Of a stretch of DNA of 27,165 bases, positions 8,199 through 16,828 are shown piece after piece. Under the pieces are notes generated by a model. It searched no databases. It was not told the DNA's origin and was given only the letters and a program-made list of their open reading frames with translations. Every line of letters begins with the position of its first letter. Position 1 is the stretch's first letter. The translations under genes were made by a program, and so were the position numbers. The DNA comes from a virus. The stretch is from positions 1 through 27,165 of the IMG/VR virus record IMGVR_UViG_3300040856_002506. The stretch is one strand, 5' to 3'.

Positions 8199-8606
8199 TT
8201 AGAATAAACTTGTGCTTGGTATTCCTTTAAAAAGAAATACTTTAATTGTTTGATCTGTTACAGCTACAGTACCTGACCCAGACGGGTCAGAATAACTTGA
8301 ATCCAGCGTTGTTGAAAATGTCGACCCTGAAGTAAAACTTGTTGTTAGTGCATCTGTTCCTTCTACTAATGCAAAAGAAGTTTCTCCTGTTGCTGTAGTT
8401 ACAGAAGTACTATTATTAACTGTAGTTCCTGCTGCTTGATTGGTACTTGTAATTTCTTCCAATACAATTACATGATCTACTTGGTCTGCACTATCTGTAG
8501 AAAAAATTAATTCATCATCTGGGCAAGTAAGAACATCACTTCCAGAGCGACTAACGTATAACCCATATTGACTTCCTCTTTGTCCTAATAATACTCTATT
8601 TGCCAT
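8199..8606 (-). CDS. MANRVLLG-family structural protein, copy 2 (135 residues)
   Basis: The N-terminus MANRVLLGQRGSQYGLYVSR matches copy 3 and, less strongly, copy 1. It is followed by GSDVLTCPDDELIFSTDSAD and a Thr/Ser-rich beta-type tail ending in TVAVTDQTIKVFLFKGIPST. At DNA level its first 33 bases are almost identical to those of copy 3, which points to recent duplication or exchange of the 5' end. The gap to copy 1 is three bases and there is no clear ribosome site, so translation is probably coupled. It is likely a small tail or fiber protein; no function is known to me. Confidence 0.86.
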   Translation of the reverse strand: MANRVLLGQRGSQYGLYVSRSGSDVLTCPDDELIFSTDSADQVDHVIVLEEITSTNQAAGTTVNNSTSVTTATGETSFALVEGTDALTTSFTSGSTFSTTLDSSYSDPSGSGTVAVTDQTIKVFLFKGIPSTSLF

Positions 8607-8609
8607 AAT

Positions 8610-9209
8610 TTAAGTCCATAATCCATTTGAATTACCAAACGTTGGATGATTTGTACTTCCAAAAGTTTGAGTTGTTCCACTTGCATCTATATAACTGCTT
8701 CCCATAAATCCATAAGCAGAAGGTATTCGTAATACTACAAAAGTTGTAGCGTTGCTTGTTCTATTTTGATGAAAAAGTTGAAAGTCTGTACTACTTAAAT
8801 GTCCTGCCCCCGCAGTTTGTTGAGTAATCCACCCTCCTTCATATGTTTCTTTTGGAGTAAGGGAAGTATTTGTAAGTTCCCAAGCAAAACCTTGATTATT
8901 AAGATTATATAAATCTAAATCATATACTTGATTTCCGTCTACTCTATCTAAGTGATATACTTTGGTTCCTTGTTCAAAAATAAAATACATTGGAATATAG
9001 GTAAGAGTAGGTTTTGAACCACTTGTCCAAGTAATTGTACTCGAAGTAGAAGAACTCGAACCTCCTGCATAAATTTGTCCTGTTCTTGGTTTTGTAGAAT
9101 CAAAAACCAAATTTTTTGCTGCAGTTGTAAGTACATCTTCTCCTTCTTTAGATATTTTTAGTCCATAGTTACTACTTCCTAAATTTCCTAATAAAACTCT
9201 GTTAGCCAC
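8610..9209 (-). CDS. MANRVLLG-family structural protein, copy 1 (199 residues)
   Basis: It starts at a GTG at 9209 behind a good AAGGAGA seven bases upstream, inside the last 22 bases of the glycosyltransferase gene. The first 40 residues (MANRVLLGNLGSSNYGLKIS...GEDVLTTAAKNLVFD) are the family tag. The remainder has aromatic and Gly-rich strands (YIPMYFIFEQGTKVYHLDRV, AYGFMGSSYIDASGTTQTFG) that suggest a beta-rich exposed domain. The tag occurs, as I recall, in many marine phage genomes, always in the tail region. It is co-transcribed with the enzyme operon. No enzymatic residues are visible. Confidence 0.86.
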   Translation of the reverse strand: MANRVLLGNLGSSNYGLKISKEGEDVLTTAAKNLVFDSTKPRTGQIYAGGSSSSTSSTITWTSGSKPTLTYIPMYFIFEQGTKVYHLDRVDGNQVYDLDLYNLNNQGFAWELTNTSLTPKETYEGGWITQQTAGAGHLSSTDFQLFHQNRTSNATTFVVLRIPSAYGFMGSSYIDASGTTQTFGSTNHPTFGNSNGLWT

Positions 9210-10168
9210 TTAATTCTCCTTGTTGTACTCTCTTGGTCATAACATAAATATTGTTCACAGTACCAAGATAAAAACTTTCTACTTTTTTCTTTACTCCACC
9301 AGGATAAATCCTCTATTGAATTTTTTAATTGTGGTAGATGTCTCAAATCTTTTGTTATCCAATGATATTCAGGATAACCATAACTTATAATAGGAACATC
9401 ATACATCATACATTCTATTCCTGCAGTGCTATTTTCAATTATAGCTAATTTAGTTTTTGGTAGTATAGTATGTATACTTTCAAATCCTTCTATTACAGTA
9501 ACACCCATACTTTTCCATAAGTCTATTCTTTTCTTATATTTTTGCCACTCTCCTACTTTTTCAGTTTCTCTTTGTAATGTAGGGTGAATCTTCACAACTA
9601 CTGGATAGTGCTTGTATAACTTATATACTATTGCAATAAGTTTATCCCAATGACTACCAAAAGAGTAATTTAATACAGTAGTATCTCCAGGCATTTGTCC
9701 TACTACGAGAATATGGTCTTCAGGAACTTGTACATCAGTTGATAACATTTTTAATTCTTCTCTATCACTCCATTTGCTTTCTAAATTTTTTATAAAAGTG
9801 GGGATTTTATCATTAAAGAAACTACTCTCATATGTTTCAAAATTAGGTTTTTCGTACGTTACTGAAGAATAACAAGCATAACCCAATTTATCTATAGAAA
9901 AATATTCTGGCGTTGGTGCAGTAGGTTTTAGAAATAAAGATTGTTCTCCTTTAAAAAATTGTAAATCATTTAATTCATCTACGTTTGTGTGATTATATAC
10001 ATAAATTGCATCTGTTTCATCTACGATTGGAGGATAATCAAAATTTAAGTATTTACTTACTTGAATTTCTGCTCCTAAAGACTCAAAAGCATTTAATACT
10101 CTGTCGTACATTGTTTGCCAGTTACCTTGAATATCTCTAAATCTGTGCGCACTTATTTTAACTTTCAT
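9188..10168 (-). CDS. Putative glycosyltransferase, capsule-synthesis (KpsS/LipB-like) fold
   Basis: The 326-residue product has two Rossmann-like halves. The first starts KVKISAHRFRDIQGNWQTMY. The second carries DHILVVGQMPGDTTVLNYS, VVVKIHPTLQRET (about residue 190) and FESIHTILPKTKLAIIENST with AGIECMMYDVPIISYGYPEY (about 229-265). The KIHP, then SIH..LP...(L/A)...NST.G.E......P.I..G pattern is that of capsule polysaccharide transferases of the Capsule_synth/KpsS group, where these residues bind the nucleotide sugar. I preferred the ATG at 10168 (GGGTGG upstream) over a GTG four codons earlier. It overlaps the oxygenase gene by 11 bases. The acceptor is unknown; the neighbouring collagen-like tail tip is the obvious candidate, but that is inference. 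Confidence 0.72.
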   Translation of the reverse strand: MKVKISAHRFRDIQGNWQTMYDRVLNAFESLGAEIQVSKYLNFDYPPIVDETDAIYVYNHTNVDELNDLQFFKGEQSLFLKPTAPTPEYFSIDKLGYACYSSVTYEKPNFETYESSFFNDKIPTFIKNLESKWSDREELKMLSTDVQVPEDHILVVGQMPGDTTVLNYSFGSHWDKLIAIVYKLYKHYPVVVKIHPTLQRETEKVGEWQKYKKRIDLWKSMGVTVIEGFESIHTILPKTKLAIIENSTAGIECMMYDVPIISYGYPEYHWITKDLRHLPQLKNSIEDLSWWSKEKSRKFLSWYCEQYLCYDQESTTRRIKWLTEFY

Positions 10169-10766
10169 TAAACCACCCACTAATTGCTATTCTTTGGTGT
10201 GGTGCACTAGAAGTAACTTCGCTTACAAAGTGGGGAAGTCCTCCATTTGGTAACTCCATAATAGTAAGAGAGTTAAACTCAGGCTGTATAAATTTGCCAT
10301 CTACATGCAACATTCCTCCATATTCAGCTTTCCAATTTTTTGTCAAGTTAAATATAAAAGCAATGCCTCTTTGTGTATCAGTATGTGTACTTAAAAAATC
10401 TCCTCTATCATATACACTAACAAAAGTTTCATACCTTACAGGATTTTTTAAGTAAGTATTCTTCTTTAAAAAAGATACAAACCCATTATCTAAATAAGTA
10501 TTAAACGAACATTCATAACAAGTGCAAGTACTCACATGAGTAGTACTTCTTTTAAATCTATAAGTAACGTACCCTTTCTGTAAGCTTTCTACTATCTTTT
10601 TATCGTAGTCCAAATTTCTAGAATTTAAATCATTTCCTACATATTTTATATCTTCATCAAAAAATTTATAAGTATACTTCCACCAATGTTCGGGAGTTTT
10701 GTAAATTTCTTCATGTAGGTGTTCTGCTAAATCTATAGGAAGAAAGTCCTTGTAAGTTTCTATCAT
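10158..10766 (-). CDS. 2-oxoglutarate/Fe(II)-dependent oxygenase, prolyl-4-hydroxylase-like
   Basis: This 202-residue enzyme has the double-stranded beta-helix signature: iron ligands H128 and D130 (STHTDTQRGIAFIFNLT), distal ligand H179 (NGGLPHFVSEV) and the 2-oxoglutarate-binding R192 (HQRIAISGWF). The YGGML at 149-153 precedes the distal histidine, as in prolyl 4-hydroxylase-type proteins. The family couples 2-oxoglutarate decarboxylation to hydroxylation of a protein or small-molecule substrate. An upstream CTCYEC cluster (C81, C83, C86) could bind a metal or form disulfides and is unusual. It lies two bases after the methyltransferase and overlaps the glycosyltransferase. A collagen-like gpJ sits just upstream, so a virion proline or threonine is a natural but unproven target. 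Confidence 0.82.
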   Translation of the reverse strand: MIETYKDFLPIDLAEHLHEEIYKTPEHWWKYTYKFFDEDIKYVGNDLNSRNLDYDKKIVESLQKGYVTYRFKRSTTHVSTCTCYECSFNTYLDNGFVSFLKKNTYLKNPVRYETFVSVYDRGDFLSTHTDTQRGIAFIFNLTKNWKAEYGGMLHVDGKFIQPEFNSLTIMELPNGGLPHFVSEVTSSAPHQRIAISGWFNES

Positions 10767-10768
10767 AA

Positions 10769-11335
10769 TTAATCCCAGTTAATATTAGTTATTTGTCCAT
10801 TAAAACCTTGACAGACATACATTGGAAAAAACTTTTGTAACTTTTCTATATCTCCAAAGTCGTAGTTTAACTTTGGTAATTCTGCTTTTTTCTTTTTTAC
10901 AATTACTGAAACATCATAGTTATATTGTATTACACTTGCTTTACTGCAATCAAATCCTGCAAGTATAAGATTATATAGTAAGAGTCCTCCATTCCATAAA
11001 CTAACATGACCTCCTACAATATTATGTTTTAAAGGAGGAACTGAGATTGCTAACACTCCTTCTTCTTCTAATAAATTGTATAATTTAGTTAAAAAATAAT
11101 TTATATTTAATTGATGTTCTAGTACATGAGCACACCATATTGCTTCAAATTTTCTATCAAAAGATATTTTGTTGAAGTCTCCTTGATAATCTGAAGATAA
11201 GTAATCTGTTGTAAAACATTCTATTCCTTTTTGTTTAAAAAGTTTTGTAAATTGCTGCTCACCAGAACCTACATCTAGTACGTTTTTAAAGACGTGGTCT
11301 TCAATTAATTTATTAAAAGTTTTTAAAGATCTCAT
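10769..11335 (-). CDS. Class I SAM-dependent methyltransferase
   Basis: The 188-residue product has motif I as VLDVGSGEQQF (19-29), an acidic residue after strand 2 (TTDYL, D44), IWCAHVLEH (66-74) and the EEGVLAISVPP loop (91-101). This is the layout of the Methyltransf_11/23-type small-molecule methyltransferases that often modify sugars or lipids. DNA methylase motifs (NPPY/DPPY) are absent, so a DNA target is unlikely. It is the first gene after the promoter at 11365-11393. Its leader is very short and lacks a Shine-Dalgarno sequence. Grouped with an oxygenase and a glycosyltransferase, it may O-methylate a glycan on the virion; the substrate is inferred. Confidence 0.8.
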   Translation of the reverse strand: MRSLKTFNKLIEDHVFKNVLDVGSGEQQFTKLFKQKGIECFTTDYLSSDYQGDFNKISFDRKFEAIWCAHVLEHQLNINYFLTKLYNLLEEEGVLAISVPPLKHNIVGGHVSLWNGGLLLYNLILAGFDCSKASVIQYNYDVSVIVKKKKAELPKLNYDFGDIEKLQKFFPMYVCQGFNGQITNINWD

Positions 11336-11364
11336 ATTATTATTTTGGCTATTTAATTTTTATA

Positions 11365-11393
11365 ATTATAACAAAATCTAAACCATAAGTCAA
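11365..11393 (-). promoter_or_regulatory. Sigma-70 promoter for the enzyme operon
   Basis: On the minus strand TTGACT (11393-11388) and TATAAT (11370-11365) are separated by the ideal 17 bases. They lie in the 67-bp gap between the end of the gpJ-like gene and the methyltransferase start. Transcription would begin near 11358, giving a leader of about 22 bases without a ribosome site. No terminator precedes it, so gpJ read-through should also reach these genes. Confidence 0.82.
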
Positions 11394-11402
11394 GAAATAT
11401 TT

Positions 11403-14400
11403 TTAGTCCGCTATTATTATTCTACTATTAACTCCATCAAAAATTATTTTACTATTATTTGAACCAACTCCTCCACCTGCTACTACAGAAGTAATTTCAG
11501 TAAAATCTGAATCTGCTGTTCCAGAACCATCATACTCAAAACTTCTTAAACTTGGTAAATGAAAGAACACGTCACCTGCTATTGGATTATTTCCTGTTCC
11601 TCTTAAATTACTAATAGCAGTGTACATAGCACTTCCTGTAGGAACTGCTCCTGCAGCTAGTCCAGAAGTAGTAGAATCAAAGACAACAGCTTTACCTGCA
11701 GCACCTGCTGGTCCTGTAGGGCCTATAGTACCAGTTCCACCTGTCGGTCCTGCTGCACCTGTTGGACCTAACGGTCCTGTTGGTCCTGCTCCACCTACTG
11801 GTCCCGTTGGACCAGCTCCACCTACTGGTCCCGTTGGACCAGCTCCACCTGTAGGTCCTTGTGGCCCTTGTGTACCTTGTATACCTTGAGGTCCTGTAAT
11901 ACCAGTGGCACCTGTAGGTCCTTGTGGCCCTTGTGTACCTTGTATACCTTGAGGTCCTGTAATACCAGTGGCACCTGTAGGTCCTTGTGGCCCTTGTGTT
12001 CCTTGTATACCTTGAGGTCCTGTAATACCTGCGGGTCCTGTTGGTCCTGCCCCACCTGTAGGTCCTTGAGGTCCTACTCCACCTGTTGGACCTGCTGCTC
12101 CTGTTGGACCTGCTCCACCTGTTGGTCCTGCTCCACCTGTTGGTCCTGCTGCACCTGTAGGTCCTACTCCACCTGTAGGTCCTGGAGTTGTTCCTGCGGG
12201 TCCTGTTGGTCCTGGTGTACCAGTTGGTCCTGCTCCACCTGTTGGTCCTGGAGTTGTTCCTGCGGGTCCTGTTGGTCCTGGTGTACCAGTTGGTCCTGCT
12301 CCACCTGTTGGTCCTTGAGGTCCTACTCCACCTGTTGGACCTAACGGTCCTGTTGGTCCTGCTCCACCTACTGGTCCTGTTGGACCTGCTCCACCTGTAG
12401 GACCTTGTGGTCCTCGTGTTCCTTGTATACCTTGTACACCTGTTGGTCCTGCTGCACCTGTTGGTCCTGCTCCACCTTGTGTTCCTTGTATACCTTGTAC
12501 ACCTGTCGGCCCTGCTGCACCTGTAGGTCCTTGTGGCCCTTGTGTTCCTTGTATACCTTGAGGTCCTGTTGGACCTGCTCCACCTTGTGGTCCTGTTGGA
12601 CCTGCTCCACCTGTTGGACCATCGGGTCCTGTTGGTCCTATTCCACCTTGTGGCCCTGTTGGACCTGCTCCACCTGTTGGACCATCGGGTCCTGTTGGGC
12701 CTGGAGCACCTTCCAATCCTTTAGTTACTGCATATAACTCTTCCATACTATAAACTGTGCTACTGTTTGTTGCTACTTTACATAATATGCTGTCTTGTAA
12801 AATAGAAGGTTTAAAACTTTGAAATTCAATAGTCGCGCCTGAATAAGTAGTCTTTACAACTTCATCTACATACATTAATGTATCGCTTTCAATAAATTGT
12901 ATTCTTCCATAATAAGTAACAGGACTAAATGTTAAAGTTACTCCATTTCCTATAGTTTGGGGAGAGCTTAAAGTTATTGAAGTACCACTTATTGCTGTAA
13001 CAAATACACTTGTACTTATTCCTGTTCCAGTTACTTTATGTCCTATTTTTATATTAGAATTTGAAGACCCTATAGTTAAAGCTGTAGAATCACTTATACT
13101 GCCACTTGAAGTAGAAGTTGTAGAACTACCATTAATTATTCTTACTAAATCGCCATTATTAAAATCTGATTCAAAAGAAGTAGAAGTTCCTATTATTGCG
13201 TTATCATTTGCAGACACTGCTATTGTTCCACTTGCAGCTGTTAATCCATTATTAGAAGCACCGACTTCTTTAAAATAAGTAACCGTAGGAGTAATTGAAG
13301 TATCGCTATAAATTTGAACTGCTTTAAATCTATCTGTAGAGTCACTTTCGTCAAATAATAAATAAGCTTCTGCAGATGCTCCCATTCCTGAAAAATCTTG
13401 CTGGTAAGTAGAAGCTGTAGCGCTTGAATTTAAAAATGTTTCTCCACTCGGAGAATCAAATTGATAAGTACTTGAACCAATTTCTAACAATCCTGTAGAA
13501 TCATCAATAGTTACAGTTTGATTAATTGAACCACCTTTAGGAACTAAATCAACTTTAGAAGTAAAGGAATTTCCAAGACTGCTTTCTGCAATTTCAATCT
13601 GTCTAACTGTATATTGAGATACTGTTCCTGAGCTTGAAACAGTTCTGACTTTTATTTTATATATACCTGCTTTTATATTTTTAAATGTTAAAGTTTGAGT
13701 TGTTATATTTGTTTTTATAGTTCTTGCTTCTCCCCTAATATTGTGGGATACTTCAAAACCCGAAGCAAATTTATATCGAGTACCGTTTGAGTTTTCAGGA
13801 AATTTCCAGTTTACAACTAATTGATGTCCTTGTGAATCTGCCGCAGTATTTGTAGAAATAGACCCATCAGATATACTCATAGGTTCTACACTCAAACTAA
13901 TACTATCAGGTGCGGGTACTACATCTTCTGGATTTGGAGAATTATCAACAGGTCTAATATTAAGTTCAAAACCTCTTTCAATCTGTGCAAATTTATTAGC
14001 AGCAAATTCTGCAGCTACTATAGAATATTTATAGTTATCTTCTTCTTTAATAGATATTACTTTGTATTCTTTTACTGTGCCTGTTTTTTCTGTTCCATCG
14101 GAATTAAATAATCTTAATGACCATATAGTTTCTTCCTCTGGAGCTTCACTAAATGCTGAAGATACAGTTAAAGAAGAAACATTTCCTGCAGATGTTGTTA
14201 CAGTTTTAGTCTCTATTCTTACATTTTCTGACCAAAAAACTTGTACGCTATTATTTGAATCATCACTTAAGTTAGCTGCATCAGACTCAGAAGTAATATT
14301 TGGTATTAAATCACCTCTATTATATACTACGCTTGATATAGTTGCAGTCTCTTGTTCTAAATATGCGCCACCTTTAGGGTAAACTAATAATAATTGAGGT

Positions 14401-16820
14401 GGAAAATCACTTGAATAAGAGGGTAAATTAATTGTTCTATCTAAAGGTATTACTGTTGTAGTTTTTGTACCTGTTGCTGAAACTCTTCCTGAATAAGATG
14501 ATCTGTCTCTGTCTGCGTCTTGTACTGTAATAATATCTCCAGGCCCTAAACCTACAGCAGCAATACTTGTTACAAAAGATACTGTTTCTTTTTCTAATCT
14601 TTGACTTAGAAGCTTCCACTTACCTGCTCTATGTGCTTGACCTCTTGATGTACAGCCAAATGCTAAATGTTCGCTTCTTACAATTCTTCCTGTTTCTAGT
14701 ATTCCTTGCTGGTCTTCTACATATTCAGTACTTTGTCTATAATTATCATTTGGGTCATTCCATTGAACTTTTACTTGATTAGTTCTAACTCTATTTCCTG
14801 TTCCTTCATATTGAAAAATTCCTCCTTCTATATTTCCTTTTGTAAAAGCATATACAGGTTCTTTTTCTCTATCAGAAATTGCAGTTACTTGACCATCTTT
14901 CCAAATAGCCATTCCTCTAAAAACACTTGCGAATTGTTTTAATACATTCGTAGCTTCTGCTGCTTTTGATAAGTACACATTAGTTGTAAAACGAGGTTCA
15001 TATCCACCTTCTCCATCAGGAACTAATTCATCACAGTACTTTGCTAATTGAAATAATCCATATTTATCTATATTTGATTTATCTATGAACTGTCCTAATC
15101 CATATCTTTCGTTTGTTAATAAATCATAAAAAACCCATACTGGATTATTGCAATATACTTTTTCATAGTTTACTGATGTTGCATTAAAAGTAGTTATATC
15201 TCCTCTAAAATTACCGTCCCAATTTTGATAAGTACTTTCAGTTGCTCCTGTAGTTATATTTCTTGTATAAGCTGCTGCTCCGCCTGTCTCATCTCTTGTA
15301 AGATAGTTTGTAGGTACTTGTATTTTTAATCCTTTTAATAAGTAAGCTCTTTGAGGTAATTGACCTTCAAAATCAGCAGCATTAAAAGATGTTGAGATAT
15401 AAGAAGTGTACGGATATTTTAACTTATCTTTTATTATAGATTCTATTGTAGCTAAAGTACAAGGGTTTGTATGTCTATAACTGCCATCTATAAAATTCGT
15501 ATCATTAATTCTTCTTACTCTTATTCTCCAGTCATCATAAGGTTGGAATTTATCTGTGATTATCATAAATTCTTCACTAAACTCATTGTATTGAGGTTCG
15601 TTTGGTTTTATATATCCAGTATTTGGAAAACTGCTGGTCGTAATAAAGTTGACATTTCTGTCTCGTCTTCCAGTGCTTCTATTAATAATTTGACTATTGG
15701 TAGGTCCATACAATAGTTCTGAGATATAACTCGAACCATTATCTACACTATACTCAAAGAATATTTGAAGTTCAACAAAAGAAGATTCTTTAGAGCCACT
15801 TGATTTTATTGCGTGACAAGCAGGCAATTTAAAAGTTAAATGAATTTCATCTATTTCGGAAGGATTAGATACTCCTGCAAGAGCTGAAGTTATAATTGTA
15901 TCTTCTGCTGTACCTTCGGATTTTGTCGGCTCATCTAATTCATTATTGTATCCAGAAACTAAATTTCCTCCAGTTCCTACTCTTGCTCTTAAATCTGACT
16001 GTTCTAAACTTATGTTTAATGCAGTGTTTGTTGCTGCAGAACCAAAACCTGTTTCATGTGGTATATAATCTTGATTTCTCTCACCTGACTTAAATTGCAT
16101 TTTGACTTTCTCAAAATTCATTATATCATCATTCTGACCAACGATTGTATTAAGAGCAGATATTTGACAAGATACATTAGAAGTCGTTACAGGAACAGCC
16201 TTAGAAAGTGTTGCTACATTTCCTGATATTGAACTAATACTTGCATTAAAATCTAAAGAAATATTTTTAGAAGATACAGTTACGGCTGCAACATCTTGTA
16301 CTGTAATTTCTGTCGCGCTTACAAAAGTCTTTACTTTAGTTATTAAATCTGTTCCATCTTGTCCTGCTCCTGCTATTCTTATAAAAGCCTCGGGAGTAAC
16401 TGATCTTAAATTTACCATATCAGAAGTAAAGAAAGAACTACTTGTTGTCACTGTATCAGAACCTGCTGTCATACTTGCAATGCCAGTTCCTTGTTTTTCT
16501 GCTCCAACAATAGTTACAGTTCTTGCTCCAAGAGATAGTCCTGATTTATTATTTAAAGTAAGTGAATTTATTTCTCCGAATTGAGAATGAGTAATATTTG
16601 CAGAACCAGCTGTAGTACTTAGTATAACTCTTCGAGGTTTCATTATTTCATTTGCTATATTATCTATAAAAGGTACATCATTTATAAATATAGAAGCAAA
16701 GCCATTTGCTAACCCTTCTATTGGGCCTTCAGAAAGGATATCATATACAACAGCATGTTGTTCCTTATCAGGATGCCTTCTACTACTATTAACTGTTGCT
16801 GGTTTAGTATATTTTGCCAT
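11403..16820 (-). CDS. J: Tail tip attachment protein, lambda gpJ-like, with a collagen-like domain
   Basis: This 1805-residue protein forms the tail tip and host-contact fiber. Residues 1-45 ([19 protein letters not shown]) are a classic gpJ start. The core to about 800 includes [46 protein letters not shown] and [20 protein letters not shown], all typical of gpJ. Residues about 970-1077 look like a fibronectin type III domain. From 1371 to 1708 there are 112 Gly-X-Y triplets with two single-Pro interruptions (GTTP). The last 97 residues form a small C-terminal domain ([20 protein letters not shown]). Lambda gpJ is about 1130 residues, so the collagen and stem are additions. It follows the gpI homologue, and the ATG has AGGAATATAA upstream. 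Confidence 0.93.
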   Translation of the reverse strand: MAKYTKPATVNSSRRHPDKEQHAVVYDILSEGPIEGLANGFASIFINDVPFIDNIANEIMKPRRVILSTTAGSANITHSQFGEINSLTLNNKSGLSLGARTVTIVGAEKQGTGIASMTAGSDTVTTSSSFFTSDMVNLRSVTPEAFIRIAGAGQDGTDLITKVKTFVSATEITVQDVAAVTVSSKNISLDFNASISSISGNVATLSKAVPVTTSNVSCQISALNTIVGQNDDIMNFEKVKMQFKSGERNQDYIPHETGFGSAATNTALNISLEQSDLRARVGTGGNLVSGYNNELDEPTKSEGTAEDTIITSALAGVSNPSEIDEIHLTFKLPACHAIKSSGSKESSFVELQIFFEYSVDNGSSYISELLYGPTNSQIINRSTGRRDRNVNFITTSSFPNTGYIKPNEPQYNEFSEEFMIITDKFQPYDDWRIRVRRINDTNFIDGSYRHTNPCTLATIESIIKDKLKYPYTSYISTSFNAADFEGQLPQRAYLLKGLKIQVPTNYLTRDETGGAAAYTRNITTGATESTYQNWDGNFRGDITTFNATSVNYEKVYCNNPVWVFYDLLTNERYGLGQFIDKSNIDKYGLFQLAKYCDELVPDGEGGYEPRFTTNVYLSKAAEATNVLKQFASVFRGMAIWKDGQVTAISDREKEPVYAFTKGNIEGGIFQYEGTGNRVRTNQVKVQWNDPNDNYRQSTEYVEDQQGILETGRIVRSEHLAFGCTSRGQAHRAGKWKLLSQRLEKETVSFVTSIAAVGLGPGDIITVQDADRDRSSYSGRVSATGTKTTTVIPLDRTINLPSYSSDFPPQLLLVYPKGGAYLEQETATISSVVYNRGDLIPNITSESDAANLSDDSNNSVQVFWSENVRIETKTVTTSAGNVSSLTVSSAFSEAPEEETIWSLRLFNSDGTEKTGTVKEYKVISIKEEDNYKYSIVAAEFAANKFAQIERGFELNIRPVDNSPNPEDVVPAPDSISLSVEPMSISDGSISTNTAADSQGHQLVVNWKFPENSNGTRYKFASGFEVSHNIRGEARTIKTNITTQTLTFKNIKAGIYKIKVRTVSSSGTVSQYTVRQIEIAESSLGNSFTSKVDLVPKGGSINQTVTIDDSTGLLEIGSSTYQFDSPSGETFLNSSATASTYQQDFSGMGASAEAYLLFDESDSTDRFKAVQIYSDTSITPTVTYFKEVGASNNGLTAASGTIAVSANDNAIIGTSTSFESDFNNGDLVRIINGSSTTSTSSGSISDSTALTIGSSNSNIKIGHKVTGTGISTSVFVTAISGTSITLSSPQTIGNGVTLTFSPVTYYGRIQFIESDTLMYVDEVVKTTYSGATIEFQSFKPSILQDSILCKVATNSSTVYSMEELYAVTKGLEGAPGPTGPDGPTGGAGPTGPQGGIGPTGPDGPTGGAGPTGPQGGAGPTGPQGIQGTQGPQGPTGAAGPTGVQGIQGTQGGAGPTGAAGPTGVQGIQGTRGPQGPTGGAGPTGPVGGAGPTGPLGPTGGVGPQGPTGGAGPTGTPGPTGPAGTTPGPTGGAGPTGTPGPTGPAGTTPGPTGGVGPTGAAGPTGGAGPTGGAGPTGAAGPTGGVGPQGPTGGAGPTGPAGITGPQGIQGTQGPQGPTGATGITGPQGIQGTQGPQGPTGATGITGPQGIQGTQGPQGPTGGAGPTGPVGGAGPTGPVGGAGPTGPLGPTGAAGPTGGTGTIGPTGPAGAAGKAVVFDSTTSGLAAGAVPTGSAMYTAISNLRGTGNNPIAGDVFFHLPSLRSFEYDGSGTADSDFTEITSVVAGGGVGSNNSKIIFDGVNSRIIIAD
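11848..12036 (-). repeat. 63-bp tandem repeat, three copies
   Basis: Copies lie at 11848-11910, 11911-11973 and 11974-12036. Each encodes seven triplets ([21 protein letters not shown] or close). The first two are identical as read, and the third differs near one end. High DNA identity over several units suggests recent slippage or unequal exchange. Confidence 0.85.
12172..12303 (-). repeat. 66-bp tandem repeat, two copies
   Basis: Copies at 12172-12237 and 12238-12303 are almost identical and each encode a block containing [16 protein letters not shown]. Each carries one extra proline that breaks the triplet register. The duplication explains why the interruption occurs twice. Confidence 0.82.
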
Positions 16821-16828
16821 TTATATTC

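Larger units (their letters stand above)
11697..12710 (-). repeat. Collagen-like Gly-X-Y coding repeat, 112 triplets
   Basis: The 1014 bases translate to an unbroken Gly-X-Y series except for two extra prolines ([10 protein letters not shown]). By hand count there are about 38 GPT and 13 GPQ triplets, no lysine or cysteine, two aspartates and one arginine. Proline is in X in about 62 triplets and in Y in only three. Threonine is in Y in about 46. Such a domain should form a triple helix and a stiff fiber. Confidence 0.95.

Noticed and set aside
10769-11335. DNA methyltransferase for anti-restriction
   Set aside because: No DPPY/NPPY or cytosine-methylase PC motif; the HVLEH and SVPP pattern fits small-molecule or sugar methyltransferases.
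11697-12710. CRISPR-like regular repeat spacing
   Set aside because: The repeats are coding Gly-X-Y triplets with no unique spacers and no cas genes.
11859-12737. Plus-strand Cys/Ser/Trp-rich open frames that look like metal-binding repeat proteins
   Set aside because: They are antisense shadows of the Gly-X-Y codons; the ACC/ACA/CCT bias gives Cys-Ser-Trp patterns on the other strand. They have no ribosome site and the minus-strand gpJ frame is continuous.
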